Positions 35,816 through 44,324 of a stretch of DNA of 64,000 nt are shown piece after piece. Source of the stretch: Lachnospiraceae bacterium (GTDB taxonomy: Bacteria; Bacillota; Clostridia; Lachnospirales; Lachnospiraceae); the NCBI GenBank assembly GCA_022766245.1, contig JALEPL010000018.1, positions 1-64,000 on the forward strand. The letters run 5' to 3'. Under the pieces are notes generated by a model. The model saw nothing but the letters and a program-made list of their open reading frames with translations, had not been told where the DNA came from and ran no database searches. Every line of letters starts with the position of its first letter. Within the stretch, counting starts at the first letter, position 1. A program made the translations under genes and the position numbers.

Positions 35816-36667
35816 ATGAAAATTGCAATTACTTACGACAACGGACAGGTGTTCCAGCACTTTGGAAAAACCGAGGCTTTTATGGTGTATGAGATCGAGG
35901 ACGGAAATCTGGTAAATAGCGAGATCCTTCCTTCCAATGGCGCGGGACATGGTGCCCTGGCAGGACTTTTGGCGGAGCATGCCATTGATGTGCTGATCTG
36001 CGGAGGAATCGGTGCCGGTGCACTGTCCGCTCTGGCGGACTGTGGCATAGAGGTATGTGCCGGAGCTCAGGGTGATACCGAGGATGTGCTGGAGGCATAT
36101 ATGAACGGAGAACTGGTTTCAGCGGGAGCCACCTGTGATCACCATGAGGAGGGGCACATCTGTGGACATCATGAGGAAGAGCATTCCTGCGGAAATCAGG
36201 AGAGCTGTGGAGGCGGATGTGGATCCCGAAGCACTCTGGAGGGACGCAATGTGGGAAAAACTGTGAGAACCCATTACCGGGGAACCTTCAACGATGGGGA
36301 GCAGTTTGACTCTTCCTATGACCGGGGAGAGCCGCTGGAATTTGTCTGCGGTGCCGGAATGATGATCAAGGGATTTGATGCGGCTGTGGCAGATATGGAA
36401 GTGGGACAGATTGTGGATGTTCATCTTATGCCGGAGGAGGCCTATGGTATGCCGGATCCTCAGGCGATTTTCACCATTGAGATTGCACAGATGCCCGGGG
36501 CTGAGGACCTTAGCGTAGGGCAGCAGGTGTATCTGTCCAATGCCTATGGACAGCCGTTTCCGGTGAAGGTTACCGCCAAGGACGATACCACCATTACCTT
36601 TGACGCCAACCACGAGATGGCAGGAAAGGAATTAAACTTCAGTATTGAGCTGGTGGAAGTGCTGTAG
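35816..36667 (+). CDS. NifX/NifB-type domain fused to SlyD-like FKBP isomerase
   Basis: The 283-residue protein joins two unrelated domains. Residues 1-105 match the dinitrogenase iron-molybdenum cofactor family (MKIAITYDNGQVFQHFGK, DVLICGGIGAGALSAL). A linker rich in Cys and His (about 115-143: CDHH, HICGHH, HSCG, CGGGCG) follows. Residues 147-283 are a SlyD-type FKBP prolyl isomerase with its insert (YRGTFNDGEQFDSSYDRGEP, IKGFDAAVADMEVG, PEEAYGMPDP). SlyD handles nickel and folds metal proteins; here the metal-rich segment lies between the domains. It probably acts in metal-cluster handling. It ends just before the MATE gene. Confidence 0.88.
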   Translation: MKIAITYDNGQVFQHFGKTEAFMVYEIEDGNLVNSEILPSNGAGHGALAGLLAEHAIDVLICGGIGAGALSALADCGIEVCAGAQGDTEDVLEAYMNGELVSAGATCDHHEEGHICGHHEEEHSCGNQESCGGGCGSRSTLEGRNVGKTVRTHYRGTFNDGEQFDSSYDRGEPLEFVCGAGMMIKGFDAAVADMEVGQIVDVHLMPEEAYGMPDPQAIFTIEIAQMPGAEDLSVGQQVYLSNAYGQPFPVKVTAKDDTTITFDANHEMAGKELNFSIELVEVL

Positions 36668-36683
36668 AAACTACGTGGAAAAT

Positions 36684-38006
36684 ATGAGTAATCAATCTAT
36701 TACAAAACAGTTTATCAAATATGTGACACAAAATATTTTTGGCATGCTGGGGGTATCCTGTTACATCATTGTGGATACCTTTTTTATCGCCAAGGCAGCA
36801 GGCGCTGACGGAATCACGGTGCTGAATCTGGTGCTTCCCATATACAGCATTATTTTTGCCGTCGGCTCCATGATCGGTGTGGGCTCCGCCATCCGTTTTG
36901 CTATTTTGCGGGCTCAGGGAGAGCGGGAGTCGGACTACTATTTCTCCAATGCCATTTTTTTCGTGTGGCTGATTGGCATTTTGGGTACATTGGCGGGGGT
37001 CTTTATTCCGGACAAAATCATCGCCCCCATGGGCGGAGATGCGGGAATTGTTGCCCTGGGAACAGGATATGCCCGGACCTTTTTGCTGTTTACCCCATTT
37101 TTCATGATGAATTATGTGGTTAGTTCTTTTGTGAGAAACGATAACGACCCAGGGGCTGCCATGGTGGGAACTCTGGCGGGAAGCCTCAGCAATATCCTAT
37201 TTGATTATATTTTTATGTTTCCTTTAAAGATGGGGCTGACGGGAGCAGCGCTGGCTACGGCGGCATCGCCCATCCTCAGTATTTTGATCTGCAGCACTCA
37301 CTTTTTGAAAAAGGGAAATACGATACCCTTCCGGCTGTGTGTGCCTTCCCTTCGCAGACTGTGGCAGGCCTGTCAACTGGGGGTATCCGCTTTTGTGGGG
37401 GAAATTTCCTCCGGTATTACCACCATGTTGTTTAATTTTCTGATTCTGGGTCTGGTGGGAAATGTAGGTGTGGCTGCATATGGAGTGATTGCAAACTACG
37501 CACTGGTGGTTATGGCGATTTTTAACGGTGTGGCTCAGGGTTCTCAGCCCTTGATCAGTGCCTGTTACGGAAAGGGAGATACGCGTGCCGTGTCTAAGAT
37601 TTTGCGGCTGGGTATTTGCACTGCGGTGGGCATTGCAGCGGTGGTTCTTGTGGCATCCTACGTTTTTACCGATCCATTGATTGCGCTGTTTAACAGCGAG
37701 AAGTCTGTAGAACTGGCAGCCTATGCCCGCACCGGCATGCACCTGTATTTTATTGGTTTTTTGTTTGCGGCTGTTAATGTGGTTGGATCCGGTTTCCTAA
37801 GTGCCACGGAACGGGCACGGGAAGCCTTTGGAATTTCCGTCATGCGTGGATTTGTGGCTATTGCGGTGTGTTCCGTGGTGTTGGCAAGGGTGATGGGATT
37901 AAATGGAGTGTGGCTGTCCTTTCCGGCGGCGGAGCTTCTCACGGCGATGGTGTTGGGGACGGTTCTTTTGTCACGGATTCGATACTCCAGAATGGAACGG
38001 AGGTAG
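36684..38006 (+). CDS. MATE family efflux transporter
   Basis: A 440-residue membrane protein with about 12 hydrophobic segments and the MATE layout in two similar halves (VLNLVLPIYSIIFAVGSMIG and later GVIANYALVVMAIFNGVAQG, PLISACYGKGD). MATE proteins expel cationic drugs and metabolites in exchange for sodium or protons. The start at 36684 is 17 bases after the preceding stop with a weak GTGGAA site; the ATG at 36645 overlaps the previous gene. Substrate cannot be told. It is likely co-transcribed with ydcF 5 bases downstream. Confidence 0.92.
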   Translation: MSNQSITKQFIKYVTQNIFGMLGVSCYIIVDTFFIAKAAGADGITVLNLVLPIYSIIFAVGSMIGVGSAIRFAILRAQGERESDYYFSNAIFFVWLIGILGTLAGVFIPDKIIAPMGGDAGIVALGTGYARTFLLFTPFFMMNYVVSSFVRNDNDPGAAMVGTLAGSLSNILFDYIFMFPLKMGLTGAALATAASPILSILICSTHFLKKGNTIPFRLCVPSLRRLWQACQLGVSAFVGEISSGITTMLFNFLILGLVGNVGVAAYGVIANYALVVMAIFNGVAQGSQPLISACYGKGDTRAVSKILRLGICTAVGIAAVVLVASYVFTDPLIALFNSEKSVELAAYARTGMHLYFIGFLFAAVNVVGSGFLSATERAREAFGISVMRGFVAIAVCSVVLARVMGLNGVWLSFPAAELLTAMVLGTVLLSRIRYSRMERR

Positions 38007-38011
38007 ACAGA

Positions 38012-38755
38012 ATGAAAAAGAAAAAATTATTGGGCTTATGGGTTTTCTTGTCCATAGTCTGCTTTGTATATGGAATCGTAGTGAGAGCGGCAGGCTCCGG
38101 CACCAGCTTTTTTATTGCGTGGCTGGGGCTGGCGGTGATGTTTGGCTTCTTTGCCCTTGCGGTGAAAAAGAATCTATGGAGCAAGTTGCCGAAAGCGATT
38201 AGAAAGATTTTTGTGGTTTTGGTTTGCGCCGGATTGGCATTTTTTGTGGTGATTGAGGGATGTGTCATCAGCGGATTTGGTGCAAAGGGACAGGCGAATC
38301 TGGATTATATTATCGTTCTGGGAGCCCAGGTGTATGAGCGTGGACCCAGTGTGGTGTTACAGTACCGACTGGATGAGGCCATAAAGTATCTGGAGGAAAA
38401 CCCGGATACTATATGCATTGTATCCGGCGGACAGGGCTATAACGAGCCCTTTGCGGAAGCGGTGGGTATGGCAGATTATCTGGAGCAGCAGGGCATCTCC
38501 CCGGATCGGATTATTTTAGAGGCGGAGTCTAAGACCACCTCGGAGAATATGGCGAACAGCAAGGTATATCTGCCGGAGGGAGCGTCTGTGGGGATTGTCA
38601 CCAACAATTTTCACATGTTTCGGGCGCTTCAGACGGCCAAGAAGCAGGGAATCGAGAATGTGTGCGGTATTGCGGCGGATTCAAATCCGGTGTATCTGCC
38701 CAACAATATGTTTCGCGAGTTCTTTGGGGAGATTAAGTTTTTGATTTTTGGATAA
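38012..38755 (+). CDS. YdcF/ElyC family protein (DUF218)
   Basis: The 247-residue protein has two to three N-terminal membrane segments and a DUF218 domain: DYIIVLGAQVYERGPSVVLQ, ICIVSGGQGYNEPFAEA, DRIILEAESKTTSENM and IVTNNFHMFRAL. ElyC and SanA relatives act at the cell envelope, but the precise reaction is unclear. Start follows GGAGG (38000 area), 5 bases after the MATE stop, which suggests a shared transcript. Its stop codon touches the stop of the convergent EamA gene, and no terminator is seen between them. Confidence 0.85.
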   Translation: MKKKKLLGLWVFLSIVCFVYGIVVRAAGSGTSFFIAWLGLAVMFGFFALAVKKNLWSKLPKAIRKIFVVLVCAGLAFFVVIEGCVISGFGAKGQANLDYIIVLGAQVYERGPSVVLQYRLDEAIKYLEENPDTICIVSGGQGYNEPFAEAVGMADYLEQQGISPDRIILEAESKTTSENMANSKVYLPEGASVGIVTNNFHMFRALQTAKKQGIENVCGIAADSNPVYLPNNMFREFFGEIKFLIFG

Positions 38756-39622
38756 TTAGATGACTGCCAGCAAAACCGTGCCAAGGGTGATACAGGCTAT
38801 CCCGACAGCTGCTTTTCTGGTGAGCTTTTCGTGGAATACGATCCAGGAAAATGCGATGGTAATCAAAATGCTCAGCTTATCAATGGGAACTACTACGCTG
38901 GCGGGGCCATCCTGCAGAGCTCGGTAGTAGCAGAGCCAGGACGCACCAGTGGCCAGGCCGGACAGACCGATAAAGCCTAGTTCCTTCTTATCTATTTTTT
39001 TTACTTGGTGCTGCTTTCCGGTTATGAATACCATGAGCCATGCCATCACCAAAACCACGGCAGTACGGATGGCAGTGCCCAGGTTGGAATTGATGCCGGT
39101 GATGCCGATTTTGCCCAGTATGGCTGTCAGGCTGGCAAATACCGCAGACAATACGGCATAAAGTAACCAACTGCGATTTTGAGACTCTGGATTATTTCCG
39201 GAGTCTCTTTTTGCAATCATCAGCATGGTTCCCACACCAATCAGCACCACAGATACAGCTTTTGACCAGGTAAGGCCTTCGTGAAGAAAAATCAGCGCCA
39301 GCAAAATGGTGAGGATGGTGCTGGATTTGTCGATGGGCACCACTTTATTGATATCACCCTTTTGCAGCGCGCGGAAATAACACAGCCAGGATGCACCGGT
39401 GGCCAGCCCGGATAAAATGAGAAACAGCAGTGTTTTTCCACTGATTTGTGTGATGTCTGTCCACGCACCGGTGATGGATACCATCAGGCACGAAAAAAGT
39501 AGTACCACGATGGTACGGATGGCAGTGGCCACGTCGGAATCGGTTTTTCGGATTCCGCACTTTGCCAGAATTGCTGTGATTCCTGCGAAGAAGGAGGAAC
39601 CGATTGCAAAAAAAATCCACAT
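38756..39622 (-). CDS. EamA family drug/metabolite transporter
   Basis: A 288-residue protein with about ten membrane segments in two repeats. Each repeat ends with SGLATGASWLCY(F/Y)RALQ and VVPIDK, the typical EamA/DMT duplication. Members export amino acids, nucleotides or drugs, but the substrate here is unknown. Upstream in-frame ATG codons exist (39682, 39631); the start at 39622 (MWIFFAIGSSFFAGI) is preferred because GGGAG lies 8 bases before it and the product matches usual N-termini. It is transcribed opposite to ydcF. Confidence 0.88.
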   Translation of the reverse strand: MWIFFAIGSSFFAGITAILAKCGIRKTDSDVATAIRTIVVLLFSCLMVSITGAWTDITQISGKTLLFLILSGLATGASWLCYFRALQKGDINKVVPIDKSSTILTILLALIFLHEGLTWSKAVSVVLIGVGTMLMIAKRDSGNNPESQNRSWLLYAVLSAVFASLTAILGKIGITGINSNLGTAIRTAVVLVMAWLMVFITGKQHQVKKIDKKELGFIGLSGLATGASWLCYYRALQDGPASVVVPIDKLSILITIAFSWIVFHEKLTRKAAVGIACITLGTVLLAVI

Positions 39623-39844
39623 ATATTTCATCTCCCATACATCTCTTGTCACTATCGTAACTTCTATTATGTGATATGGCAAATTATGCCAGTTTTAATA
39701 GCATAGAGTTATTATCGGACAGGGGAGCGCATATGTTTACACTGATGACGTGAAATTCAGAATCTGTTAAGCATATGATTGACGTGGGTAAAAAAGAAGT
39801 GCTAACATGGATGAGAAAAGCAATACATATGACGGAGGTACAAC

Positions 39845-40015
39845 ATGGAAACATGGTTTTATGAAGTGGTGAGCATTGACGGAGATTACGCTAATTTGAA
39901 AAGAACAGATATAGATTCGGAGGATTTGAAGTTGGTGGCCAGAGCATTGTTGCCGGCGGAAATCTATGAGGGCTGTAAGCTGAAATATGAGCTCATGCAG
40001 TATGAGATGATTTGA
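39845..40015 (+). CDS. Small conserved-looking protein, 56 residues
   Basis: This short gene encodes a soluble 56-residue protein (METWFYEVVSIDGDYANLKR to MQYEMI) with a beta-strand-rich N-terminus and the pattern of a small barrel-like fold. GGAGG lies 8 bases before the ATG and a TTGACG / TAACAT promoter-like pair sits at 39779-39808, so expression is well supported. I do not recognise the family. The zinc-ribbon gene follows after 63 bases. Its size is below what is usually listed, so it can be missed. Confidence 0.65.
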   Translation: METWFYEVVSIDGDYANLKRTDIDSEDLKLVARALLPAEIYEGCKLKYELMQYEMI

Positions 40016-40078
40016 TTAGATATTGGAGTATGTGCGCTTGTGGAAAAAGCATCGCAATTTGAAAGAAGAGGTGGAAAA

Positions 40079-40348
40079 ATGTACTATGTACCGAATGGCA
40101 CAGAGCAGTGCGGATATTATGAATGCAAGGAATGTGGCAGCAGATTTCTGGATGTGCGGATTGGACCTCAGCTGGTATGCCCTTATTGTGGGGAGGAACC
40201 AGACATGGAGATCGGGCCTGACGAGGAAATGCCCCAGGTAGTGGAGAAAGCAAAGCTGATCCAGATGGTCCGGGGAGCAGAAGAAGTGGAAAAAATGGAT
40301 ACCCTTCTTTCTCTTGCGGTGACCGGTGGGGATTTTAGCTGGATTTAG
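40079..40348 (+). CDS. Small zinc-ribbon protein
   Basis: An 89-residue protein starting MYYVPNGTEQCGYYECKECG, with a four-Cys zinc ribbon (C-x2-C ... CPYCGE) in the first 45 residues and a polar helical tail. AGAGGTGG lies upstream of the ATG at 40079, which is preferred to 40040. It resembles rubredoxin-like or zinc-ribbon small proteins, with no specific role evident. It is followed directly by a degenerate Rpn-type fragment. It may be a regulatory or nucleic-acid binding protein. Confidence 0.65.
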   Translation: MYYVPNGTEQCGYYECKECGSRFLDVRIGPQLVCPYCGEEPDMEIGPDEEMPQVVEKAKLIQMVRGAEEVEKMDTLLSLAVTGGDFSWI

Positions 40349-40696
40349 CAAATCTGTCCGGCAGGGATTCACTTCAAATGTAAAAAATTTATAAATTTCC
40401 CATTATTTTCAACAGAACTGGATAAAGAAGATAAGAAGAAAAGGTTACAGGAAGAATATGGTATCTCCATGGATGATGGTTTTGGAACGGAGGTAGATGA
40501 TATGGGTAATGTAAGTGAGTATTTTATTAGTAGGGGAATGGAAAAGGGAATGGAAAAGGGAATGGAAAAGGGACGTTCTGATATAATTGAAAGTGCACTA
40601 AAGAATGGAAATACACTGGAGCAGGTTTCTGCATTCCTCAACATTCCTTTGGAGGAAGTCCGAAAAGTGGAAGAGAAAATGATGCAGAAAGCATAG
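40349..40696 (+). pseudogene. C-terminal fragment of an Rpn-type transposase-like gene
   Basis: The frame is open from just after the preceding stop and reads DKEDKKKRLQEEYGISMDDG, then VDDMGNVSEYFISRGMEKG, the usual end of PD-(D/E)XK Rpn-type transposase proteins. The nuclease part is absent. Three tandem 12-base units (GGAATGGAAAAG) at about 40536-40572 encode GMEKGMEKGMEKG. A GGAGG at 40489-40493 lies 8 bases before ATG 40502, so a 64-residue product could still be made. Confidence 0.65.
40502..40696 (+). CDS. Possible stand-alone Rpn tail protein
   Basis: Starting at ATG 40502 after GGAGG with an 8-base gap, this frame gives a 64-residue helical protein with GMEKG repeats followed by a helical part (ESALKNGNTLEQVSAFLNIP). 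It corresponds to the tail of Rpn-type nucleases, and a second tail with an equally good internal start occurs at 25954. A role as a free regulator or antitoxin is inference only. Confidence 0.4.
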   Translation: MGNVSEYFISRGMEKGMEKGMEKGRSDIIESALKNGNTLEQVSAFLNIPLEEVRKVEEKMMQKA

Positions 40697-40775
40697 CACG
40701 GCTTTCGTGTATAATAGGAGCAACGTATTTGATTAGAATAGGAATAGCAAAAGGTTATATACGGAGGAAAAAACC

Positions 40776-41006
40776 ATGGGATATTTGATTTCAGAAACAA
40801 CAAAAGAAGAGCGGGAGCGGATTGTGGCAGAGTCTTTGGGTAATATAGAAGCAAACTGTGATGGCTGCATGTCCGGCCTGGCAGAAATGTATCAGGAATA
40901 TATCGATGGAAAAAAGGAATTGCGGGAGATCAACATGGAGTTCAATGCCAGATATGTGAAAGGGGACGACATGCCCGGCCGGGAAGGATGCACATATTAT
41001 CACTAA
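40776..41006 (+). CDS. Unknown Cys-containing small protein
   Basis: A 76-residue soluble protein (MGYLISETTKEERERIVAES) with a C-x2-C pair (NCDGCMSG) and a distant C-terminal Cys. It is largely helical with charged surface. GGAGG lies 8 bases before the start. I do not recognise a family. It is 12 bases upstream of the DNA alkylation repair gene, and may be co-transcribed. Whether it binds metal cannot be told from three Cys. Confidence 0.7.
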   Translation: MGYLISETTKEERERIVAESLGNIEANCDGCMSGLAEMYQEYIDGKKELREINMEFNARYVKGDDMPGREGCTYYH

Positions 41007-41018
41007 GAGGACATGACT

Positions 41019-41708
41019 ATGACAAGAGATGAAATCATACAGGAATTATTTCGGCAGCAGGATCAGGAATATAGAAGCTTTCAGGCAAAGCTGATTCCTA
41101 CGGTGGAACCGGAGCGGATCATCGGTGTCCGAACACCGGCTCTTCGTGCCATGGCAAAGCAGTTGGGGAAGCAGGAGGATATCCAGGCATTTCTGGATGA
41201 GCTGCCCCACTATTATTTTGAAGAAAACCAGCTTCATGCCTTTATCATCGGGGAGGAGCGGGATTTTGAAAAATGCATGGTAGAAACGGAAAAGTTCCTT
41301 CCGTATATCGACAACTGGTCCACCTGCGATCAGATGCCGCCGAAGACTTATAAAAAGCACACAGCAGAACTGATGGCGTATATCCGAAAATGGATGGTTT
41401 CTGACCATACCTACACCATTCGTTTTGCCATGGGAATGCTGATGCGCCTGTATCTGGATGAGGAGTTTCAGCCGGAGTATCTGGAGATGGTGGCATCCGT
41501 CAAATCTGAGGAATACTATGTGAATATGATGATAGCCTGGTATTTTGCCACCGCACTGGCAAAGCAGTATGATGCAACTCTACCCTACATCCGGGAACAA
41601 AGGCTGGAGCCGTGGACTCACAACAAAGCCATACAGAAGGCTATAGAAAGCTATCGGATTACCCCGGAGCAGAAAACGTATCTTAGGACTTTGAAGATAA
41701 AAAAATGA
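41019..41708 (+). CDS. DNA alkylation repair protein (AlkD-like)
   Basis: A 229-residue all-helical HEAT-repeat protein. It starts MTRDEIIQELFRQQDQEYRS, and contains VRTPALRAMAKQLGK, NWSTCDQMPPK (the conserved W-x-x-x-D segment) and RFAMGMLMRLYL. AlkD-type glycosylases remove bulky or cationic alkylated bases without flipping them. The catalytic Trp/Asp pair appears present. Two in-frame ATG lie close together; 41019 has the better gap (8 bases) from AGAGG. Its stop is 3 bases from the stop of the convergent GH5 gene. Confidence 0.88.
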   Translation: MTRDEIIQELFRQQDQEYRSFQAKLIPTVEPERIIGVRTPALRAMAKQLGKQEDIQAFLDELPHYYFEENQLHAFIIGEERDFEKCMVETEKFLPYIDNWSTCDQMPPKTYKKHTAELMAYIRKWMVSDHTYTIRFAMGMLMRLYLDEEFQPEYLEMVASVKSEEYYVNMMIAWYFATALAKQYDATLPYIREQRLEPWTHNKAIQKAIESYRITPEQKTYLRTLKIKK

Positions 41709-41711
41709 TGA

Positions 41712-43223
41712 TTATTTTTCCTGCAATGAGAGCTGACTGCTGCCGCTGATGATAAAGCCCACGTCCCATACGGTGTTTCCTGCGCTGATGTAGCTGTTGT
41801 AATCAGCCGGGGAAATATGCAGTGTAGTACCTTCTAGAGTATAGTTCCCATTCCAGCCATTTACCGCTGTGGGAGACTCACTGAAGCTCAGGTCCACTGC
41901 CCAGCTGCTGCAATCACTGCCGGAAATATTTGTTATGGTCAGATTATATTGATAGAAATGCTGTCCATCAGCCTCCCAGCTGTTGGTTAGCTGTGTCGTC
42001 ACTTCCAGGTCACCATTTTTTATGGTATTTCCGGAATTTCCAGATATATTCGACCCGGTTGTCTCGCTGGTTTCTGTGGTTGTATCGGTTGTATTTGTCG
42101 GGAAATCTGTTTCCAAATCGGAGCTATCCCCGGTCAGCATTTTGTACAGCCATTTTCCGGAATCGCTGAGATCCTCCCCGGAGAATCCGGATGTTTTGGT
42201 GGTGGCGTTGGAAAAAATAGCGGATGTCTCACTTTTGTTGGACAGATTCCATGCCACATAGCTGATGCCATATTGATTCATAGTGTCGATCCATGCGTTG
42301 GCCTGCGCCTCGTCGATGGCACCGCTTCCGCTGGCATCACAAATGCCGTATTCCGAAACAAAAACGGGCAGCCCTGCCTCAATAGCAGATACCATGGTAT
42401 TTCGCAGATCTTCCTTATGGATGGCTGCATAAAAGTGCAGGGTGTACATGATGTTGTCATATCCACTGATGGGATCTGCAGCGGCTTCGTCCACCCGCTG
42501 TGCCCAGTTGGGGGTTCCCACCAGAATCACAGCATCCGGGTCATTGGCCCGGATGACCGGAATCACTTCGTTGGCATATTGTTTCACATCGCTCCAACTG
42601 GTGCCTCCGTTGGGCTCATTGCATATCTCATACAGCACGTTGTTATGGGAGGCATAGGTCTTCGACATCTCATCCCAAAAAGAGAGTGCTTCGCTTTTGT
42701 ACTGGTTGGGATTATTGTCGGACAGGGTGTGCCAGTCAATGATCACGTACAAGTCCTGATTGGTGGCATAGGTCACACCGTTATTTACCAGTTCCTTCAG
42801 CTGCTCTTTATCTCCTCCGCTACAGTAGCCGCCGGATTCTCCTGTGTACATGGCCAGACGGATCACATTCACATCCCAGTTCTCATGTAACTCCGTAAAA
42901 AGTGCTTCGTTCACATACTGGGGGAACCAGGCCAGCCCATGGGTGCTGATGCCCCGAAGCTGGACAGGATTGCCTTTTTCATCCACCAGCCGGGTTCCGT
43001 CTACGGAAAGCGCACCATTCACAGAAGGGCAGGCGATGTCAGACTGGGGCTGTTCGTTGTCATCTGCTGTTTCTGTCTCTGTAGTCAGCTCTGTCTCTCC
43101 TTCTGCCAGAGTCTCAGTGGCATTGGTTCCGGGTTCCGTTGTGTTATCTTTTTTCCCACATCCGCCGGTAAGTAGTGCCATGCAGAATAGAGGAAGAACT
43201 ATTTTAAATATTCGTTTCATCAT
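41712..43223 (-). CDS. GH5 cellulase-like lipoprotein with CBM2-like domain
   Basis: A 503-residue exported lipoprotein. The N-terminus (MMKRIFKIVLPLFCMALLTG then GC) is a lipobox signal. After an acidic linker, the GH5 domain shows QLRGISTHGLAWFPQYV, IIDWHTLSDN, EICNEPNGGTSW (acid/base Glu) and FVSEYGICDAS (nucleophile Glu), as in subfamily 2 endoglucanases. The C-terminus (about 400-503) is a beta-rich carbohydrate-binding region of CBM2 type with TNSWEADGQHFYQYNLTI. It probably cuts beta-1,4-glucans at the cell surface. Transcribed alone towards the AlkD gene. Confidence 0.92.
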   Translation of the reverse strand: MMKRIFKIVLPLFCMALLTGGCGKKDNTTEPGTNATETLAEGETELTTETETADDNEQPQSDIACPSVNGALSVDGTRLVDEKGNPVQLRGISTHGLAWFPQYVNEALFTELHENWDVNVIRLAMYTGESGGYCSGGDKEQLKELVNNGVTYATNQDLYVIIDWHTLSDNNPNQYKSEALSFWDEMSKTYASHNNVLYEICNEPNGGTSWSDVKQYANEVIPVIRANDPDAVILVGTPNWAQRVDEAAADPISGYDNIMYTLHFYAAIHKEDLRNTMVSAIEAGLPVFVSEYGICDASGSGAIDEAQANAWIDTMNQYGISYVAWNLSNKSETSAIFSNATTKTSGFSGEDLSDSGKWLYKMLTGDSSDLETDFPTNTTDTTTETSETTGSNISGNSGNTIKNGDLEVTTQLTNSWEADGQHFYQYNLTITNISGSDCSSWAVDLSFSESPTAVNGWNGNYTLEGTTLHISPADYNSYISAGNTVWDVGFIISGSSQLSLQEK

Positions 43224-43333
43224 TTTTATCCGTTTCTTTCTATCCTTTCAGAAATTCCATGTTGCGGCATGTTAACTTCCGTGAAAACATCATAAAAACA
43301 GAGTATCACATTTTATCTGCATGTGAAAACCCT

Positions 43334-43362
43334 CTTATGTACCGTTTTTTACCACTTATGTA
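43334..43362 (+). promoter_or_regulatory. Candidate LytTR operator (21-bp direct repeat)
   Basis: CTTATGTA occurs at 43334 and again at 43355, a 21-base spacing, which is the normal distance of the two half-sites bound by LytTR dimers. It lies just upstream of a probable -35 (AGACAA) and -10 (TATATT at 43394-43399), before the LytTR gene. Autoregulation is inferred. Confidence 0.5.
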
Positions 43363-43428
43363 TAAAAATAAGACAAAGTCAATCTTTCTGTGCTATATTT
43401 TCTGTGTCGACAGGAAAGGAGAATTCAG

Positions 43429-43860
43429 ATGAAAATTGAAATGGATTTATCTTCTGATATTAAAGAACCTTATGTGGTAATCCATACCAATGCAATTACG
43501 GATGATATTAAAAAATTAAGCGCTTACATTCAAAGCCTCGAAAAAGTCATTGCTGTATATGACGAGGAAAGCATTATTATTCTTGAACCGGAGGAAATTT
43601 ACATGATTGTCTCAAAAGGACGCTCTGTAGATGTGTTCTGCAAGGAAAAACAATATGTTTCCAAAAAATGTCTGTATGAATTTGAGGAAATGTTGCGAGA
43701 TCATTTTATGCGTATCTCAAAAACAACCATTATTAATTTAAAGCAGATTGACCGCGTGGAGCCTTCCTTCAGTGGAATGCTCATCGTCTTAAAGAACGGG
43801 AAGAAGGACTATATTTCACGGAAATATCTGCCGGAATTCAAAAAATATTTAGGATTATAG
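43429..43860 (+). CDS. LytTR family DNA-binding regulator
   Basis: A 143-residue protein that is mostly one LytTR domain: EEIYMIVSKGRSVDVFCKEK, FEEMLRDHFMRISKTTIINL and IDRVEPSFSGMLIVLKNGKK. It lacks a receiver domain, so it is not a classical response regulator; an N-terminal 35-residue strand-rich part precedes the domain. The start at 43429 has GAAAGGAGA 8 bases upstream. It probably binds the repeat at 43334-43362. The DUF3021 gene follows 11 bases later, a known LytTR-membrane protein pair in which the membrane partner likely controls the regulator. Confidence 0.92.
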   Translation: MKIEMDLSSDIKEPYVVIHTNAITDDIKKLSAYIQSLEKVIAVYDEESIIILEPEEIYMIVSKGRSVDVFCKEKQYVSKKCLYEFEEMLRDHFMRISKTTIINLKQIDRVEPSFSGMLIVLKNGKKDYISRKYLPEFKKYLGL

Positions 43861-43871
43861 GAGGAAAGAAA

Positions 43872-44294
43872 ATGAAAGTATTAAAAATGATTGGAAGCGG
43901 AATTGCGATGGGATGTACCATCTGCATATTTATTTTAATATTGGGCTCTATCATAGCGGGAGATGATTTCCTTGCTATGTCTACGGAGCGTTTTGTGACA
44001 CAGGCCATTGGGTGTATGGTTGTGGGAATGGGTTTTAGCGTACCATCTCTGATTTATGAGAGCGAGAGAATAGGTCGGGGAATACAGGCTGTGATTCATA
44101 TGGGAACCGGGTTTTTCATTTATTTCCTGGTTGCATTGAATGTGGGCTGGATTCCGGTGGAGTTTGGATGGCAGATGACAGTAGTATCCATTTTGGTGGC
44201 AATCATTTTTGCCTTTGTCATTTGGGCTGGATTTTATCTGTGCAATAGGAGAGAGGCAAAAAAACTGAACCAGCAGTTGAAGGCAAGAAAATAG
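43872..44294 (+). CDS. DUF3021 four-TM membrane protein
   Basis: A 140-residue protein with four membrane segments (about 7-30, 40-60, 70-95, 100-122) and a basic tail. It fits DUF3021 proteins, which lie beside LytTR genes in Firmicutes. The function is thought to be control of the paired regulator at the membrane, but this is not shown. GGAGG precedes the ATG. It is followed by a 65-residue membrane protein in the same direction. Confidence 0.85.
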   Translation: MKVLKMIGSGIAMGCTICIFILILGSIIAGDDFLAMSTERFVTQAIGCMVVGMGFSVPSLIYESERIGRGIQAVIHMGTGFFIYFLVALNVGWIPVEFGWQMTVVSILVAIIFAFVIWAGFYLCNRREAKKLNQQLKARK

Positions 44295-44324
44295 TAGTTT
44301 GTAGATTACGAAGGAGGAATATTT

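Noticed and set aside
42273..42890. 205-residue frame on the plus strand
   Set aside because: It lies antisense inside the GH5 gene and shows no motif of its own.
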